Positions 9,681 through 18,480 of a stretch of 64,000 bases of DNA are shown in pieces. The position numbers were made by a program, and so were the translations under genes. Numbering within the stretch: position 1 is the stretch's first letter; every line of letters begins with the position of its first letter. The notes under the pieces were generated by a model. It was not told the DNA's origin. It searched no databases and saw only the letters and a program-made list of their open reading frames with translations. The DNA is from Burkholderia sp. Bp9143 (GTDB lineage: Bacteria > Pseudomonadota > Gammaproteobacteria > Burkholderiales > Burkholderiaceae): the NCBI RefSeq assembly GCF_003853645.1, contig NZ_QTPO01000031.1, positions 1 through 64,000 of the forward strand, read 5' to 3'.

Positions 9681-9714
9681 TATACTCCTCCGACTGCCGC
9701 CTCCTTGGCGGCAG
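9681..9714 (+). promoter_or_regulatory. Possible -10 box and leader hairpin upstream of metX
   Basis: TATACT at 9681-9686 is a good -10 candidate, without an equally good -35. It is followed by a perfect hairpin, CTGCCGCC paired with GGCGGCAG (9694-9701 and 9707-9714). Both lie just upstream of the probable SAM-II riboswitch, so they may form the start of the metX leader RNA. Confidence 0.35.
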
Positions 9715-9721
9715 GTCGGAA

Positions 9722-9825
9722 GCGCGCCGATTTGCTGACTCGATTGCGGGCGCGCGAACCGGCCGGGGCCTTGATGCGTCGATGCGTCGTTCCCCGGCGG
9801 TTCACTACAAATGCGGCTAAAGAGG
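9722..9825 (+). ncRNA. SAM-II (SAM-alpha) type riboswitch, long-loop variant
   Basis: The leader of metX contains the SAM-II core. Helix P1 is GCGCGCC (9722-9728) paired with GGCGCGC (9749-9755), enclosing a loop with GATTTGCTGA and ATTGCG. The 3' pseudoknot strand AAATGCGGCTAAAGAGG (9809-9825) closely resembles the conserved AAATG-AGCTAAA-AGG strand of SAM-II. Between the two parts an extra hairpin is inserted (GAACC and GCCGGGG against CCCCGGC and GGTTC, about 9755-9803). SAM-II RNAs bind S-adenosylmethionine and usually repress met genes by hiding the ribosome site. The match was judged by eye, not with a covariance model. Confidence 0.75.
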
Positions 9826-9896
9826 TCGTCAGCCGCGCACCTTCGCCTCCGCGCATCGCCGACACCATTTAGCCGCCCAGTCATAAGGCGGAACGA

Positions 9897-11042
9897 ATGG
9901 AATCGATCGGCATCGTCGCTCCACAGACCATGCACTTCGCCGAACCGCTGCGCTTGCAAAGCGGCAGCGTGATCGGCAACTATCAGCTCGTCGTCGAGAC
10001 GTACGGCGAGCTCAACGCCGCGCGCTCGAACGCGGTGCTGGTCTGCCATGCGCTCAACGCGTCGCACCACGTCGCCGGCATCTACGCGGACGATCCGCGC
10101 AGCACCGGCTGGTGGGACAACATGGTCGGCCCGGGCAAGCCGCTCGACACCAACCGCTTCTTCGTGATCGGCGTGAACAACCTCGGTTCGTGCTTCGGCT
10201 CGACCGGCCCGATGAGCATCGACCCGTCGACCGGCAAGCCGTACGGCGCGCGCTTCCCGGTCGTCACGGTCGAGGACTGGGTGCACGCACAGGCGCGCGT
10301 CGCGGATGCGTTCGGCATCGACCGCTTCGCGGCCGTGATGGGCGGCAGCCTCGGCGGGATGCAGGCGCTCGCATGGAGCCTGATGTATCCGGAGCGCGTC
10401 GCGCACTGCATCGACATCGCGTCCACGCCGAAGCTGTCCGCGCAGAACATCGCGTTCAACGAGGTCGCGCGCTCGGCGATCCTGTCCGATCCCGACTTTC
10501 ACGGCGGCGACTATTACGCGCACAACGTCAAACCGAAGCGCGGCCTGCGCGTCGCGCGGATGATCGGTCACATCACGTACCTGTCCGACGATGACATGGC
10601 CGAGAAATTCGGCCGCGCGCTGCGCCGCGCCGACGGCGCGCTCGACGCATACAACTTCAGCTTCGACGTCGAGTTCGAGGTCGAGTCGTACCTGCGCTAC
10701 CAGGGCGACAAGTTCGCCGACTACTTCGACGCGAACACGTACCTGCTGATCACGCGCGCGCTCGACTACTTCGACCCGGCCAAGGCATTCGAAGGCAACC
10801 TGACGGCCGCGCTCGCACACACGCAGGCGAAATACCTGATCGCGAGCTTCTCGACCGACTGGCGCTTCGCGCCGGCGCGTTCGCGCGAGATCGTGAAGGC
10901 GCTGCTCGACAACAAGCGCACGGTCAGCTACGCGGAGATCGACGCGCCGCACGGCCACGACGCGTTCCTGCTCGACGACGCGCGCTATCACAACCTGCTC
11001 CGCGCGTATTACGAACGAATCGCCAACGAGGTGGGCGTATGA
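9897..11042 (+). CDS. metX: Homoserine O-acyltransferase MetX
   Basis: Transfers an acyl group from acyl-CoA to the hydroxyl of L-homoserine, the first committed step of methionine synthesis, in the cytoplasm. The 381-residue alpha/beta-hydrolase fold protein shows the nucleophile elbow GGSLGG (Ser151), a catalytic Asp in FSTDWRF and a catalytic His in PHGHDAF. GGCGGAA precedes the ATG. It overlaps metW by four bases (ATGA), so the two are translationally coupled. Proteins of this family in Burkholderia are often labelled succinyl- rather than acetyltransferases; acyl donor choice cannot be settled here. The SAM-II-like leader suggests repression by S-adenosylmethionine. Confidence 0.95.
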   Translation: MESIGIVAPQTMHFAEPLRLQSGSVIGNYQLVVETYGELNAARSNAVLVCHALNASHHVAGIYADDPRSTGWWDNMVGPGKPLDTNRFFVIGVNNLGSCFGSTGPMSIDPSTGKPYGARFPVVTVEDWVHAQARVADAFGIDRFAAVMGGSLGGMQALAWSLMYPERVAHCIDIASTPKLSAQNIAFNEVARSAILSDPDFHGGDYYAHNVKPKRGLRVARMIGHITYLSDDDMAEKFGRALRRADGALDAYNFSFDVEFEVESYLRYQGDKFADYFDANTYLLITRALDYFDPAKAFEGNLTAALAHTQAKYLIASFSTDWRFAPARSREIVKALLDNKRTVSYAEIDAPHGHDAFLLDDARYHNLLRAYYERIANEVGV

Positions 11043-11647
11043 ACCAGCAAGCGCTGAACTCCCTGTCCGCGCGCGCGGACTTCCGCACGATCGCGCGCTG
11101 GGTCGAGCCGCGTTCGACGGTGCTCGACCTCGGCTGCGGCGACGGCTCGCTGCTCGCGCTGCTGATGGAAGAACTGGACGTGACCGGCTACGGGATCGAG
11201 CTGAACGACGCGGGCGTGCTCGCGAGCGCGAAGAACGGCATCAACGTGATCCAGCAGAACCTGGAAGACGGCCTGCGCCTGTTCGAGGACCACAGCTTCG
11301 ACATCGCGATCCTGTCGCAGACTCTGCAGACGATTCACCAGACGGCCGCGATCCTGCGCGAAACCGCGCGGGTCGGACGCGAATGCATCGTGTCGTTCCC
11401 GAATTTCGGCTACTGGCCGCACCGGCTGTCGGTGCTGAACGGCCGGATGCCGGTGTCGAAGTCGCTGCCGTACCAGTGGCACAACACGCCGAACGTCCGG
11501 GTGCTGACGATCGAGGATTTCGAGGCGCTCGCGCCCGAAGTCGGCGTCACGATCCTCGACCGCGTCGTGCTGCACGAAGGCCAGCCGATTCGATGGGGAG
11601 CGAACTGGCGTGGTAGTCTTGCTGTCTATCGCGTCAAGCGCAGCTGA
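11039..11647 (+). CDS. metW: Methionine biosynthesis protein MetW
   Basis: Methyltransferase-like partner of MetX, needed for or stimulating MetX activity in proteobacteria that encode the pair. The 202-residue product has a class I SAM-binding motif ([12 protein letters not shown]) near residue 35 and the family's conserved SFPNFGYW segment. The start codon overlaps the metX stop by four bases. Length is normal. The biochemical role is known mainly from genetics; a methyl-acceptor substrate is not evident. Confidence 0.94.
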   Translation: MNQQALNSLSARADFRTIARWVEPRSTVLDLGCGDGSLLALLMEELDVTGYGIELNDAGVLASAKNGINVIQQNLEDGLRLFEDHSFDIAILSQTLQTIHQTAAILRETARVGRECIVSFPNFGYWPHRLSVLNGRMPVSKSLPYQWHNTPNVRVLTIEDFEALAPEVGVTILDRVVLHEGQPIRWGANWRGSLAVYRVKRS

Positions 11648-11763
11648 GCCGGAGGGCTGTTGACCGAAGATCCGGCCCGCACGCGCGTGCGGCCGCCCCT
11701 TCTGCGCCGTCCGCACCGCCTGCGCTGCCGCCGCAATCAGTCAACGCTACCCAGTTCCAGTCC

Positions 11764-13185
11764 ATGTCCAAAACGCCACACGAGGCGCCCGCGCTCACCG
11801 CTCACGAGGATCACCCCGGCTGGCGAGCCTATCTGAACACGCACATGCTGATTTGCGTGTTCCTCGGCTTCACGTCGGGTCTACCCCTGTTCACGCTCGT
11901 CTACCTCGTGCAGGCATGGCTGCGCTCCGAGGGCGTGAACCTGAAGGAAATCGGCCTGTTCGCGCTGATCCAGTTCCCGTATACGTGGAAGTTCCTGTGG
12001 GCGCCACTGATGGACCGCTACATCCCGCGCCTGCCCGGCTGGCGGCCGGGCCGCCGGCGCGGCTGGCTGCTGCTCACGCAGGTGCTGGTCGCAGGCGCGA
12101 TCGCCGCGCTCGGTTTCGTGTCGCCGCGCGACTCGATCTGGACGGTCGCCGCGCTCACGACGCTCGTCGCGTTCTTCGGCGCGAGCGCCGACATCGTGAT
12201 CGACGCGTACCGCCGCGAATTGCTGCGCGACACCGAGCAGGGTCTCGGCAATGCGGTGCACGTGAACGCATACAAGCTCGCCGCGCTGATCCCCGGCTCG
12301 CTGGCGCTGATCCTGTCCGACCACATGCCGTGGGATGCCGTGTTCGCGCTCACCGGCGCGTTCATGCTGCCGGGCATCCTGATGACGCTCGTCGTGCGCG
12401 AGCCCGAAGTCGTCGGCGCGCCGCCGCGCAACCTGCGCGACGCGATCGTGCTGCCGTTCCGTGAATTCATCCAGCGCGACGGCTGGGCCGGTGCGCTGCT
12501 CGTCATCGCGTTCATCTTCCTGTTCAAGATCGGCGACACGATGGCGACCACGCTGTCGACGTCGTTCTTCCTCGACATCGGTTTCACGCGCACCGAAATC
12601 GGCATCGTCGCGAAAACCACCGCGCTCGTCGCGAGCGTCGCCGGCGGCATCATCGGCGGCGTCTGGCTCGTGAAGATCGGGATCGGCCGCGGGCTATGGA
12701 TCTTCGGCGCGCTGCAGATGGTATCGACGCTCGGCTTCGCGTGGCTCGCTCAACTCGGCCCCGGGTCGCCCGTGCTTGCCATGCTGTACGACTTCACGGT
12801 ATCGACGAGCCACGCGATCGCGTCGGCGCTGTCGGTGTTCGGCATCGCCGTCACGCCGCAGTTCAGCCCGATGACGGTCGCGCTCGCGATCGTCTACGGC
12901 GTCGAAACCTTCACGACCGGCCTGACGATGGCCGCGTTCGTCGCGTATATCGCGAGCACGACCGACCCGCGCTACACGGCCACCCAGTTCGCGCTGTTCA
13001 CGAGCCTCGCGTCCGTGCCGCGCACGCTCGCATCAGCCGCGAGCGGCTTCATCGTCGCGAAGATCGGCTGGTTCGACTACTTCATCGTGTGCACCGCGCT
13101 CGCGATCCCCGGCATGCTGCTGCTGTTCAAGATCGCGCCGTGGAACGGCACCGCGCGCAACGGCGAGGCCAGCCGTGCACAATGA
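11764..13185 (+). CDS. ampG: AmpG-like major facilitator permease
   Basis: Inner membrane MFS permease of the AmpG family, which imports GlcNAc-anhydroMurNAc peptides released during peptidoglycan turnover for recycling and, in many bacteria, beta-lactamase signalling. The 473-residue protein has about 12-14 hydrophobic spans, the family's N-terminal FLGFTSGLPLFTL segment, FPYTWKFLWAP near the second span, and the acidic-Arg loop DAYRRELL. The gene begins 116 bases after metW and its 3' end overlaps the next gene by 11 bases. Substrate assignment rests on family resemblance. Confidence 0.88.
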   Translation: MSKTPHEAPALTAHEDHPGWRAYLNTHMLICVFLGFTSGLPLFTLVYLVQAWLRSEGVNLKEIGLFALIQFPYTWKFLWAPLMDRYIPRLPGWRPGRRRGWLLLTQVLVAGAIAALGFVSPRDSIWTVAALTTLVAFFGASADIVIDAYRRELLRDTEQGLGNAVHVNAYKLAALIPGSLALILSDHMPWDAVFALTGAFMLPGILMTLVVREPEVVGAPPRNLRDAIVLPFREFIQRDGWAGALLVIAFIFLFKIGDTMATTLSTSFFLDIGFTRTEIGIVAKTTALVASVAGGIIGGVWLVKIGIGRGLWIFGALQMVSTLGFAWLAQLGPGSPVLAMLYDFTVSTSHAIASALSVFGIAVTPQFSPMTVALAIVYGVETFTTGLTMAAFVAYIASTTDPRYTATQFALFTSLASVPRTLASAASGFIVAKIGWFDYFIVCTALAIPGMLLLFKIAPWNGTARNGEASRAQ

Positions 13186-14221
13186 CCGACTGCATCGCGC
13201 GGCACGTGTCGCCGCCGCGCTGAGCGTCGGCATCGCGACGCTCGGCGCGGCGGGAAGCGCTCACGCGTCCGACACCAGTGCGATCACGGCCGGCTCCGCA
13301 CCCGCCACCGCGCCGGCTGCGCCGTCCACGCCGGCGCCCCCCGCTCCGCCGTCTGCAGCCGAAGCCGCGCAGCCGACCGGCGCGGCCGTGCCCGCGAAAG
13401 CCTATACGCCGACGCCGCAGCAGGTTCGCTACGGCAACGCGATCGCGTTCCGCACGCTGATCCCGTCGCCGCTGCTCGAACAGCTGACCGCGAGCGAATA
13501 CGCGCAGATCGTGCAGGCAGCCGCCGACAGCGACCGCCTGCTGCCCGCGAACCAGCCGCGCGTAAAACGCCTGCGCGCGATCGTCATGAAGCTCGCGCCG
13601 TATTCGGTGAAATGGAACGATCGCGTGAAGAACTGGGCGTGGGACGTCAACGCGATCCGCTCGCGCGACATCCGCGTCACCTGCCTGCCGGGCGGCAAGG
13701 TGCTCGTGTACGGCGGGCTGCTCGACCGCGTCCGCCTGAACGACGACGAGTTCGGCGTGCTGCTCGCGCACGGCATCGCGCATGCGCTGCGCGAACACGC
13801 GCGCAGCAATTTCAGCGAGACGTCGCAAACCTCGCTGCGCGCGGCCACGCTACCGCCGCTGTTCGGCGTCGGCGATCCGCTGCCGCAGGCGCTGAACCTC
13901 GGCGCGCGCCTGCAGACGCTGCGCTACGACCCGACCGACGAAACCGAAGCCGACGTGATCGGCGGCGACATCGCCGCCCGCGCGGGCTTCGATCCGCGCG
14001 CGGCGATCACGCTGTGGGACAAGCTCGCGGCGGCGACGCGCGCGAACAGGACGTCGGGCTTCATCTACATGCACCCGTACAGCGCGACGCGGCGGCAGGA
14101 TCTGCTGAACCGCCTGCCGGACCTGATGCCGCTGTATGCGAAGGCAATCGGCAAACGGGTCGATACGCTGTCCGACTACGCCGGCATCAGCGCACAACGG
14201 CGCAAGATCGTGCGGCGCTGA
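13175..14221 (+). CDS. M48-family metallopeptidase-like protein with HGIAH in place of HExxH
   Basis: Exported or lipoprotein-like member of the M48 (BepA/LoiP-type) zinc peptidase family. After a signal peptide (about residues 1-30) comes a Pro/Ala-rich linker to about residue 75, then the peptidase domain. The metal-binding helix reads LLAHGIAHALREH, so His199 and His203 are kept but the catalytic Glu is Gly200. The third ligand helix (ETEADVIGGDIAARAGFDP) is intact. Zinc could still bind, but ordinary hydrolysis would be impaired; a chaperone-like or scaffolding role is possible. It overlaps the ampG-like gene by 11 bases, suggesting one transcript and a cell envelope role. Confidence 0.85.
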   Translation: MHNDRLHRAARVAAALSVGIATLGAAGSAHASDTSAITAGSAPATAPAAPSTPAPPAPPSAAEAAQPTGAAVPAKAYTPTPQQVRYGNAIAFRTLIPSPLLEQLTASEYAQIVQAAADSDRLLPANQPRVKRLRAIVMKLAPYSVKWNDRVKNWAWDVNAIRSRDIRVTCLPGGKVLVYGGLLDRVRLNDDEFGVLLAHGIAHALREHARSNFSETSQTSLRAATLPPLFGVGDPLPQALNLGARLQTLRYDPTDETEADVIGGDIAARAGFDPRAAITLWDKLAAATRANRTSGFIYMHPYSATRRQDLLNRLPDLMPLYAKAIGKRVDTLSDYAGISAQRRKIVRR

Positions 14222-14276
14222 GCGCCGCAGCCGGCGGTGGTCCTCTTCGGGCATCGCCGGCACGTGACGCCGGGCG

Positions 14277-15221
14277 CTATGCACCGACTTCCGATTCGGC
14301 CGGCCGGCTGCCGCTTTCGCGCATCCAGCGCACGTCGTCTCCCGGGCTACGGCCGAACAGCCGCTTGAACTCGCGGCTGAACTGCGACGCGCTCGCATAG
14401 CCGACCCGCGCGGCGGCAGTCCCCGCCCCGACGCCGTCCTGCACCATCATCAACCGCGCCTGGTGCAGGCGCGCGGCCTTCACATACTGCATCGGCGACG
14501 TCGCCGTCACGTGCTTGAACTGCGCGTGGAACACCGCGAGGCTCATCCCGGCTTCGCGCGCGAGCGTCTCGACGTCGAGATCGGCCTTCAGGTCCGCATG
14601 GATGCGCCGCAGCGCCTTCGCGATGCGGCCGAAATGATGTTGCTGGGCGAGCGCCGCCCGAATCGCGTCGCCCTGTGCGCCCGTCAGCACGCGGTACGCG
14701 ATCTCGCGCATGATCGCCGGCCCGAGCACGCACGTGTCGTGCGGCGACGCGAGCGCTTCGAGCAGCCGCACCACCGCGTCGGCGAGCGGCGCATCGAGCG
14801 GCGTCGAATAGACACCGTGCGGCTCGCTGACCGCCGCGCCGAGCGTCTCGTCGAGCAGGATCGCGAGCTCGGCGATCACCGCGAGATCGACGCGGATCGA
14901 GATCGCGAGAAACGGCTCGTCCATGCTCGCGAAGGTCTCGCATTCGAACGGCAGCGGCACCGACAGCACGAGATACTGCTGCGCGTCGTAGACGAACGAG
15001 CGGTCGCCGAGATAGCCGAGCTTGCGGCCCTGGCACACGACGATGATGCTCGGTTCGTACAGCACCGGCATGCGCGGCACGGGACGGCTCACCCGGATGA
15101 AGCGCACGCCGTCGAGCGCCGCCAGCGTATCGCCCTCGTTCGGCGCGAGGCGCGAATGCAGCTCGATCATGCGGCGCCGCACACGGTCGCCCGAGTCGTC
15201 GAAAAGGGGCTGGAAGCTCAT
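14277..15221 (-). CDS. AraC-family transcriptional regulator
   Basis: DNA-binding regulator of about 314 residues with an N-terminal cupin-like AraC_N domain (about 20-180; VLYEPSIIVVCQGRK) and a C-terminal pair of helix-turn-helix motifs (about 205-305; VGYASASQFSREFKRLFGRSPGDD). The start at 15221 (MSFQPLFDD) is chosen because the longer open frame upstream is not protein-like. It is divergent from the alcohol dehydrogenase gene 229 bases away, an arrangement like yqhC-yqhD, so it probably controls that gene in response to an aldehyde or electrophile. That target is inferred from position only. Confidence 0.9.
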   Translation of the reverse strand: MSFQPLFDDSGDRVRRRMIELHSRLAPNEGDTLAALDGVRFIRVSRPVPRMPVLYEPSIIVVCQGRKLGYLGDRSFVYDAQQYLVLSVPLPFECETFASMDEPFLAISIRVDLAVIAELAILLDETLGAAVSEPHGVYSTPLDAPLADAVVRLLEALASPHDTCVLGPAIMREIAYRVLTGAQGDAIRAALAQQHHFGRIAKALRRIHADLKADLDVETLAREAGMSLAVFHAQFKHVTATSPMQYVKAARLHQARLMMVQDGVGAGTAAARVGYASASQFSREFKRLFGRSPGDDVRWMRESGSRPAESEVGA

Positions 15222-15450
15222 CGGCGTCGTCCTGTCCGGCAAGAGAATCAGGCTCGCAATGTAGCACCTTGAAAGCATTTTGACGGCCGTTCGCGTGCAA
15301 TTCGAGAGGAATAGGCAAATCTTCGAGACCTTCGTGTATTTCGCCGAAGCGGCCGGCTCCTTACGATGGGCACCTGTCTCGCCGCGTCGCCACATGATGC
15401 GGCGGCAGTCTGATTCGCCGGACGTTTTTCCCGGACAAGGAGCCCCCTGC

Positions 15451-16503
15451 ATGAGCACAACTTACGCTTACGCGGCGACCGATGCGCGCTCGCCGCTCGC
15501 CCCGTTCGAATTCCAGCGCCGCGCGCTGCGCGACCTCGACGTCCAGATCGAGGTGCTCTACTGCGGCGTCTGCCACTCGGACCTGCATCAGGCCCGCAAC
15601 GAATGGCGCAACACGATCTACCCGGTCGTGCCGGGCCATGAAATCGTCGGCCGCGTGACCGCGACCGGCCCGCAAGTGACGCGCTTCAAGGTCGGCGAGC
15701 TGGTCGGCGTCGGCTGTCTCGTCGATTCGTGCCGCACCTGCCCGAGCTGCGCGGAAGGCCTCGAGCAGTATTGCGAGAACGGCTTCGTCGGCACCTACAA
15801 CGGCCAGGACCGCGTGACCGGCGACGTCACGTACGGCGGCTATTCGACGCAACTCGTCGTCGACGAGGCGTTCGTGCTGCGCGTGCCGGAGACGCTGGAC
15901 CCGGCCGGTGCCGCGCCGCTGCTGTGCGCGGGGATCACGACCTACTCGCCGCTGCGCCAGTGGAACGTCGGGCCCGGCAAGAAGGTCGGGATCGTCGGCC
16001 TCGGCGGCCTCGGCCACATGGGCGTGAAGCTCGCGCGCGCGATGGGCGCGCACGTCGTGCTGTTCACGACGTCGCCGTCGAAGATCGAGGACGGCAAGCG
16101 GCTTGGCGCCCACGAAGTGGTGATCTCGAAAGACGAAGCGCAGATGAACGCGCACCTGAACAGCTTCGACTTCATCCTGAACACGGTCGCCGCGCAGCAC
16201 GACCTGAACCCGTTCCTGCACTTGCTGAAGCGCGACGGCACGATGTCGCTCGTCGGTGCGCCGGAGCACGACCATCCGTCGCCGCAGGTGTTCAACCTGA
16301 TCTTCAAGCGCCGCCGCCTCGCGGGCTCGCTGATCGGCGGGATCGCGGAAACGCAGGAAATGCTCGATTTCTGCGCGGAGCACGGGATCACGTCGGATAT
16401 CGAGACGATTCCGATGCAGCAGATCAACGCCGCCTACGAGCGGATGCTGAAGAGCGACGTGAAGTATCGGTTCGTGGTGGACATGGCGTCGCTCAAGCGG
16501 TAA
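15451..16503 (+). CDS. Zinc-dependent NAD(P)H alcohol dehydrogenase (YahK/CAD type)
   Basis: Medium-chain dehydrogenase that reduces aldehydes to alcohols, most like the broad-specificity cinnamyl alcohol dehydrogenase/YahK group. The 350-residue protein has the catalytic zinc site (CGVCHSDLH and GHEIVG), a structural zinc cluster in CRTCPSCAEGLEQYC, and a Rossmann motif GLGGLGHMGVKLA. AAGGAG (15437-15442) precedes the ATG; the open frame upstream to 15280 is not used. Likely role: detoxifying reactive aldehydes under the divergent AraC-type regulator. Confidence 0.93.
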   Translation: MSTTYAYAATDARSPLAPFEFQRRALRDLDVQIEVLYCGVCHSDLHQARNEWRNTIYPVVPGHEIVGRVTATGPQVTRFKVGELVGVGCLVDSCRTCPSCAEGLEQYCENGFVGTYNGQDRVTGDVTYGGYSTQLVVDEAFVLRVPETLDPAGAAPLLCAGITTYSPLRQWNVGPGKKVGIVGLGGLGHMGVKLARAMGAHVVLFTTSPSKIEDGKRLGAHEVVISKDEAQMNAHLNSFDFILNTVAAQHDLNPFLHLLKRDGTMSLVGAPEHDHPSPQVFNLIFKRRRLAGSLIGGIAETQEMLDFCAEHGITSDIETIPMQQINAAYERMLKSDVKYRFVVDMASLKR

Positions 16504-16604
16504 GCCTGAAGGCGTGCTTGCGTGGCCTTGCACCGACCCGCGAGCACGCCGAACTGATATCGCGGGATGACACCTCGATAGTGCCCGCGATTTCGATGGG
16601 TAAG

Positions 16605-17327
16605 TCAGTCACTATCCTGAAGCGAGAATTGAAACGGATTTTCGGGCGTGGCGAATCTGAGCCGGAGCGAACCGTGGGTTCGAGCAAAGCGCCGCCCATC
16701 GAACGTGTAGTACTCGACCAGCAATCCGGTCCGCACCGCATTCGCATCGTCGAGCAGATAGCTGTTCTTAGGGAACGCAAGTTTCCCATCGTTCGTTACC
16801 ACAACGGCCCGACAGGACGAAAGCAGTCCAGGCAATTGCAGAAACGTTGGCTTACGCGCCAAGGGATTCACCATCAGGAATACTTGCCGGTATCGGCTGG
16901 CCGCCTCACCCGATGCACTGCCGTTACCCTCCACGCAGATCAGCGGCGGGTGGGCACTGGTTCGCTCGGCGGCGAACACAACGGCCGAGTCCGGGAAAAT
17001 GTCGGACGCGTACTCACCGGGGAATGCTTTCGCACGCCCAAACCGATACGTTCTGCCATTGACCACGATGCGGTTTTGCCAGAGTTCGAGCGCGAGTGCC
17101 TTTCGCCCCAATTCGGCGTGCAACGCCGCGAACTCACCTCGCTTTCCGGGGTATGCATAGAGTACGTGAGCACCAGATCTGGTCGGGTCAACTTCCCGTT
17201 CGACCGGCGCGCGAAATACGGAGCTTGGTCGTGCTGCGTAGAATGCATCGTAGCCGTCATACGACGCAGCCGTGGCATCGTGCGCCAAGAGGGCCACTGC
17301 TACTGCCAAGATCGTTACGATGGTCAT
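16605..17327 (-). CDS. Secreted protein of unknown function, candidate T6SS immunity protein
   Basis: I do not recognise a family. The 240-residue product starts with a short signal peptide (about residues 1-20, ending HDATA), so it should reach the periplasm. The mature part is mixed alpha/beta-looking, with two cysteines (LICVEG and LSSCRA) that could form a disulfide. Its ATG overlaps the stop of the SleB-like hydrolase gene by four bases (17324-17327) and it is last in the PAAR cassette. A periplasmic protein placed right after a peptidoglycan-targeting effector is the classical immunity position; the function is inferred from this context alone. GC is lower than in the flanking genes. 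Confidence 0.7.
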   Translation of the reverse strand: MTIVTILAVAVALLAHDATAASYDGYDAFYAARPSSVFRAPVEREVDPTRSGAHVLYAYPGKRGEFAALHAELGRKALALELWQNRIVVNGRTYRFGRAKAFPGEYASDIFPDSAVVFAAERTSAHPPLICVEGNGSASGEAASRYRQVFLMVNPLARKPTFLQLPGLLSSCRAVVVTNDGKLAFPKNSYLLDDANAVRTGLLVEYYTFDGRRFARTHGSLRLRFATPENPFQFSLQDSD

Positions 17328-17938
17328 CGATGCGCCTTGGCTCCCGTTGCCCCAAGATAATCGGGATTATATTTCCAGAAAATCGTACTTCCATGGGCTG
17401 CGGTCGAAACCCATACCGAGTCATAGCGGCCTCGTTCAGCGCCGTCAACTGCCTTTCCGGTCTTCTTGTTCACCACCCTCCATCGTTTGACGAACAATCC
17501 CGGATTCTCCTGCACATCGAAAATGTTGTGCGAAGGCGCCCCCCACTTAAATGTGTTTTTGACCTTAGGGTGTGATGCATACGCCGTCATGAAGTCACGG
17601 CCGTCCCACCAAAACGCACCATTCGACGGGTCCGGACCTTCATTTGCCAGGGCTTTGCGTGCCCACTCGACAGCCAATTTCATCCCGGGGTCAGCATCGA
17701 GCTTGTCGTCCGGGGCTGACATCAGCTTGTTGAATCGCTGATTGGCACCATTCCAGGCATAGGCATAGTTTCGATCGGCTGCACGCAGTTGAGATACGCT
17801 CTTCCCGCCCCATGCCCGACATCTGTTTGCGACAGCAAAGGCGATGCCTCCGATTTCGTTCGAATCATTTGCAACGGACGCTTCACCGTATGCGATCGCA
17901 GCAAGCAGACGCAAGTCTTCGCTAATTTCTTCACTCAT
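17324..17938 (-). CDS. SleB-like cell wall hydrolase, candidate T6SS effector
   Basis: Probable peptidoglycan hydrolase of 204 residues without a signal peptide. The N-terminal segment LLAAIAYGEAS, followed by AFAVANRCRAWG, resembles the Hydrolase_2/SleB core, where the Glu of the GEA motif is catalytic. Further on, DPSNGAFWWDG and APSHNIFDV match that fold's DPTxGA and GxHxFy motifs. The start at 17938 gives a four-base ATGA overlap with the upstream PAAR gene. Lack of an export signal in a wall-degrading enzyme, and its place behind two PAAR genes and before a periplasmic protein, fit delivery by a type VI secretion system. The family match was made by eye and is moderately secure. Confidence 0.75.
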   Translation of the reverse strand: MSEEISEDLRLLAAIAYGEASVANDSNEIGGIAFAVANRCRAWGGKSVSQLRAADRNYAYAWNGANQRFNKLMSAPDDKLDADPGMKLAVEWARKALANEGPDPSNGAFWWDGRDFMTAYASHPKVKNTFKWGAPSHNIFDVQENPGLFVKRWRVVNKKTGKAVDGAERGRYDSVWVSTAAHGSTIFWKYNPDYLGATGAKAHR

Positions 17939-18480
17939 CGCACCGCCCCGGCACGCCAAGCTACGACGGTGAGATCAGGGTGCGCTTTCATTGAGAACGA
18001 CTGCGTTCTACCGTGTGCAAGAGGCGCATTATCGACAAGCGTACGTCCGTTGCTCCGCACCTTGTAGTTCATTCCTTCAACAGGTTTTCCAGAGACTGCA
18101 TCGACAATCTCGAAAAAGTGCTCGAGATCCTCCTCCGAGTCTGCGGATAGTATGACTACATTCTGAGCCACCGCATTCGCAACAGACGATCCTTCATTGC
18201 TATAGGTTGTCAGAAATATTCCTGGATTGAGGCCAACGAGGACTCGATTCGTTTTGCATGGGCAGAGCACCAGGTCACCGTCAACAACAACATTCCGCCC
18301 CTTTTCCGACATCCCTTTGCCGGTTCCGAATATTTTGAATGTCCCGTCACAGTTGCCGCACGTCGCTTCGTCCCCACTCAGCGCGACATGCTTTCCATCG
18401 TCGTAAATCGTGGACGAATAGGCGAAGACGACTCCGCCCGTCGTTGTAGGGTCATCGTGCCGAATCGCCGCCTTACGCAT
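17935..18480 (-). CDS. PAAR-domain spike protein with C-terminal beta-sandwich extension
   Basis: Probable type VI secretion tip protein that caps VgrG and carries cargo. The start at 18480 (MRKAAIRHDD) is chosen because the PAAR domain begins there. Residues 5-85 have the repeating PAAR pattern (TTTGGVVF, GKHVALSGD, CGNCDG, VVVDGDLVLCPC), with His and Cys suited to the metal site at the tip. Residues about 110-181 (HFFEIVDAVSGKPVEGMNYKV onward) look like the transthyretin-like extension seen on many PAAR proteins, which may dock an effector. It overlaps the upstream PAAR-like gene by 8 bases and the hydrolase gene by 4. Confidence 0.85.
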   Translation of the reverse strand: MRKAAIRHDDPTTTGGVVFAYSSTIYDDGKHVALSGDEATCGNCDGTFKIFGTGKGMSEKGRNVVVDGDLVLCPCKTNRVLVGLNPGIFLTTYSNEGSSVANAVAQNVVILSADSEEDLEHFFEIVDAVSGKPVEGMNYKVRSNGRTLVDNAPLAHGRTQSFSMKAHPDLTVVAWRAGAVR

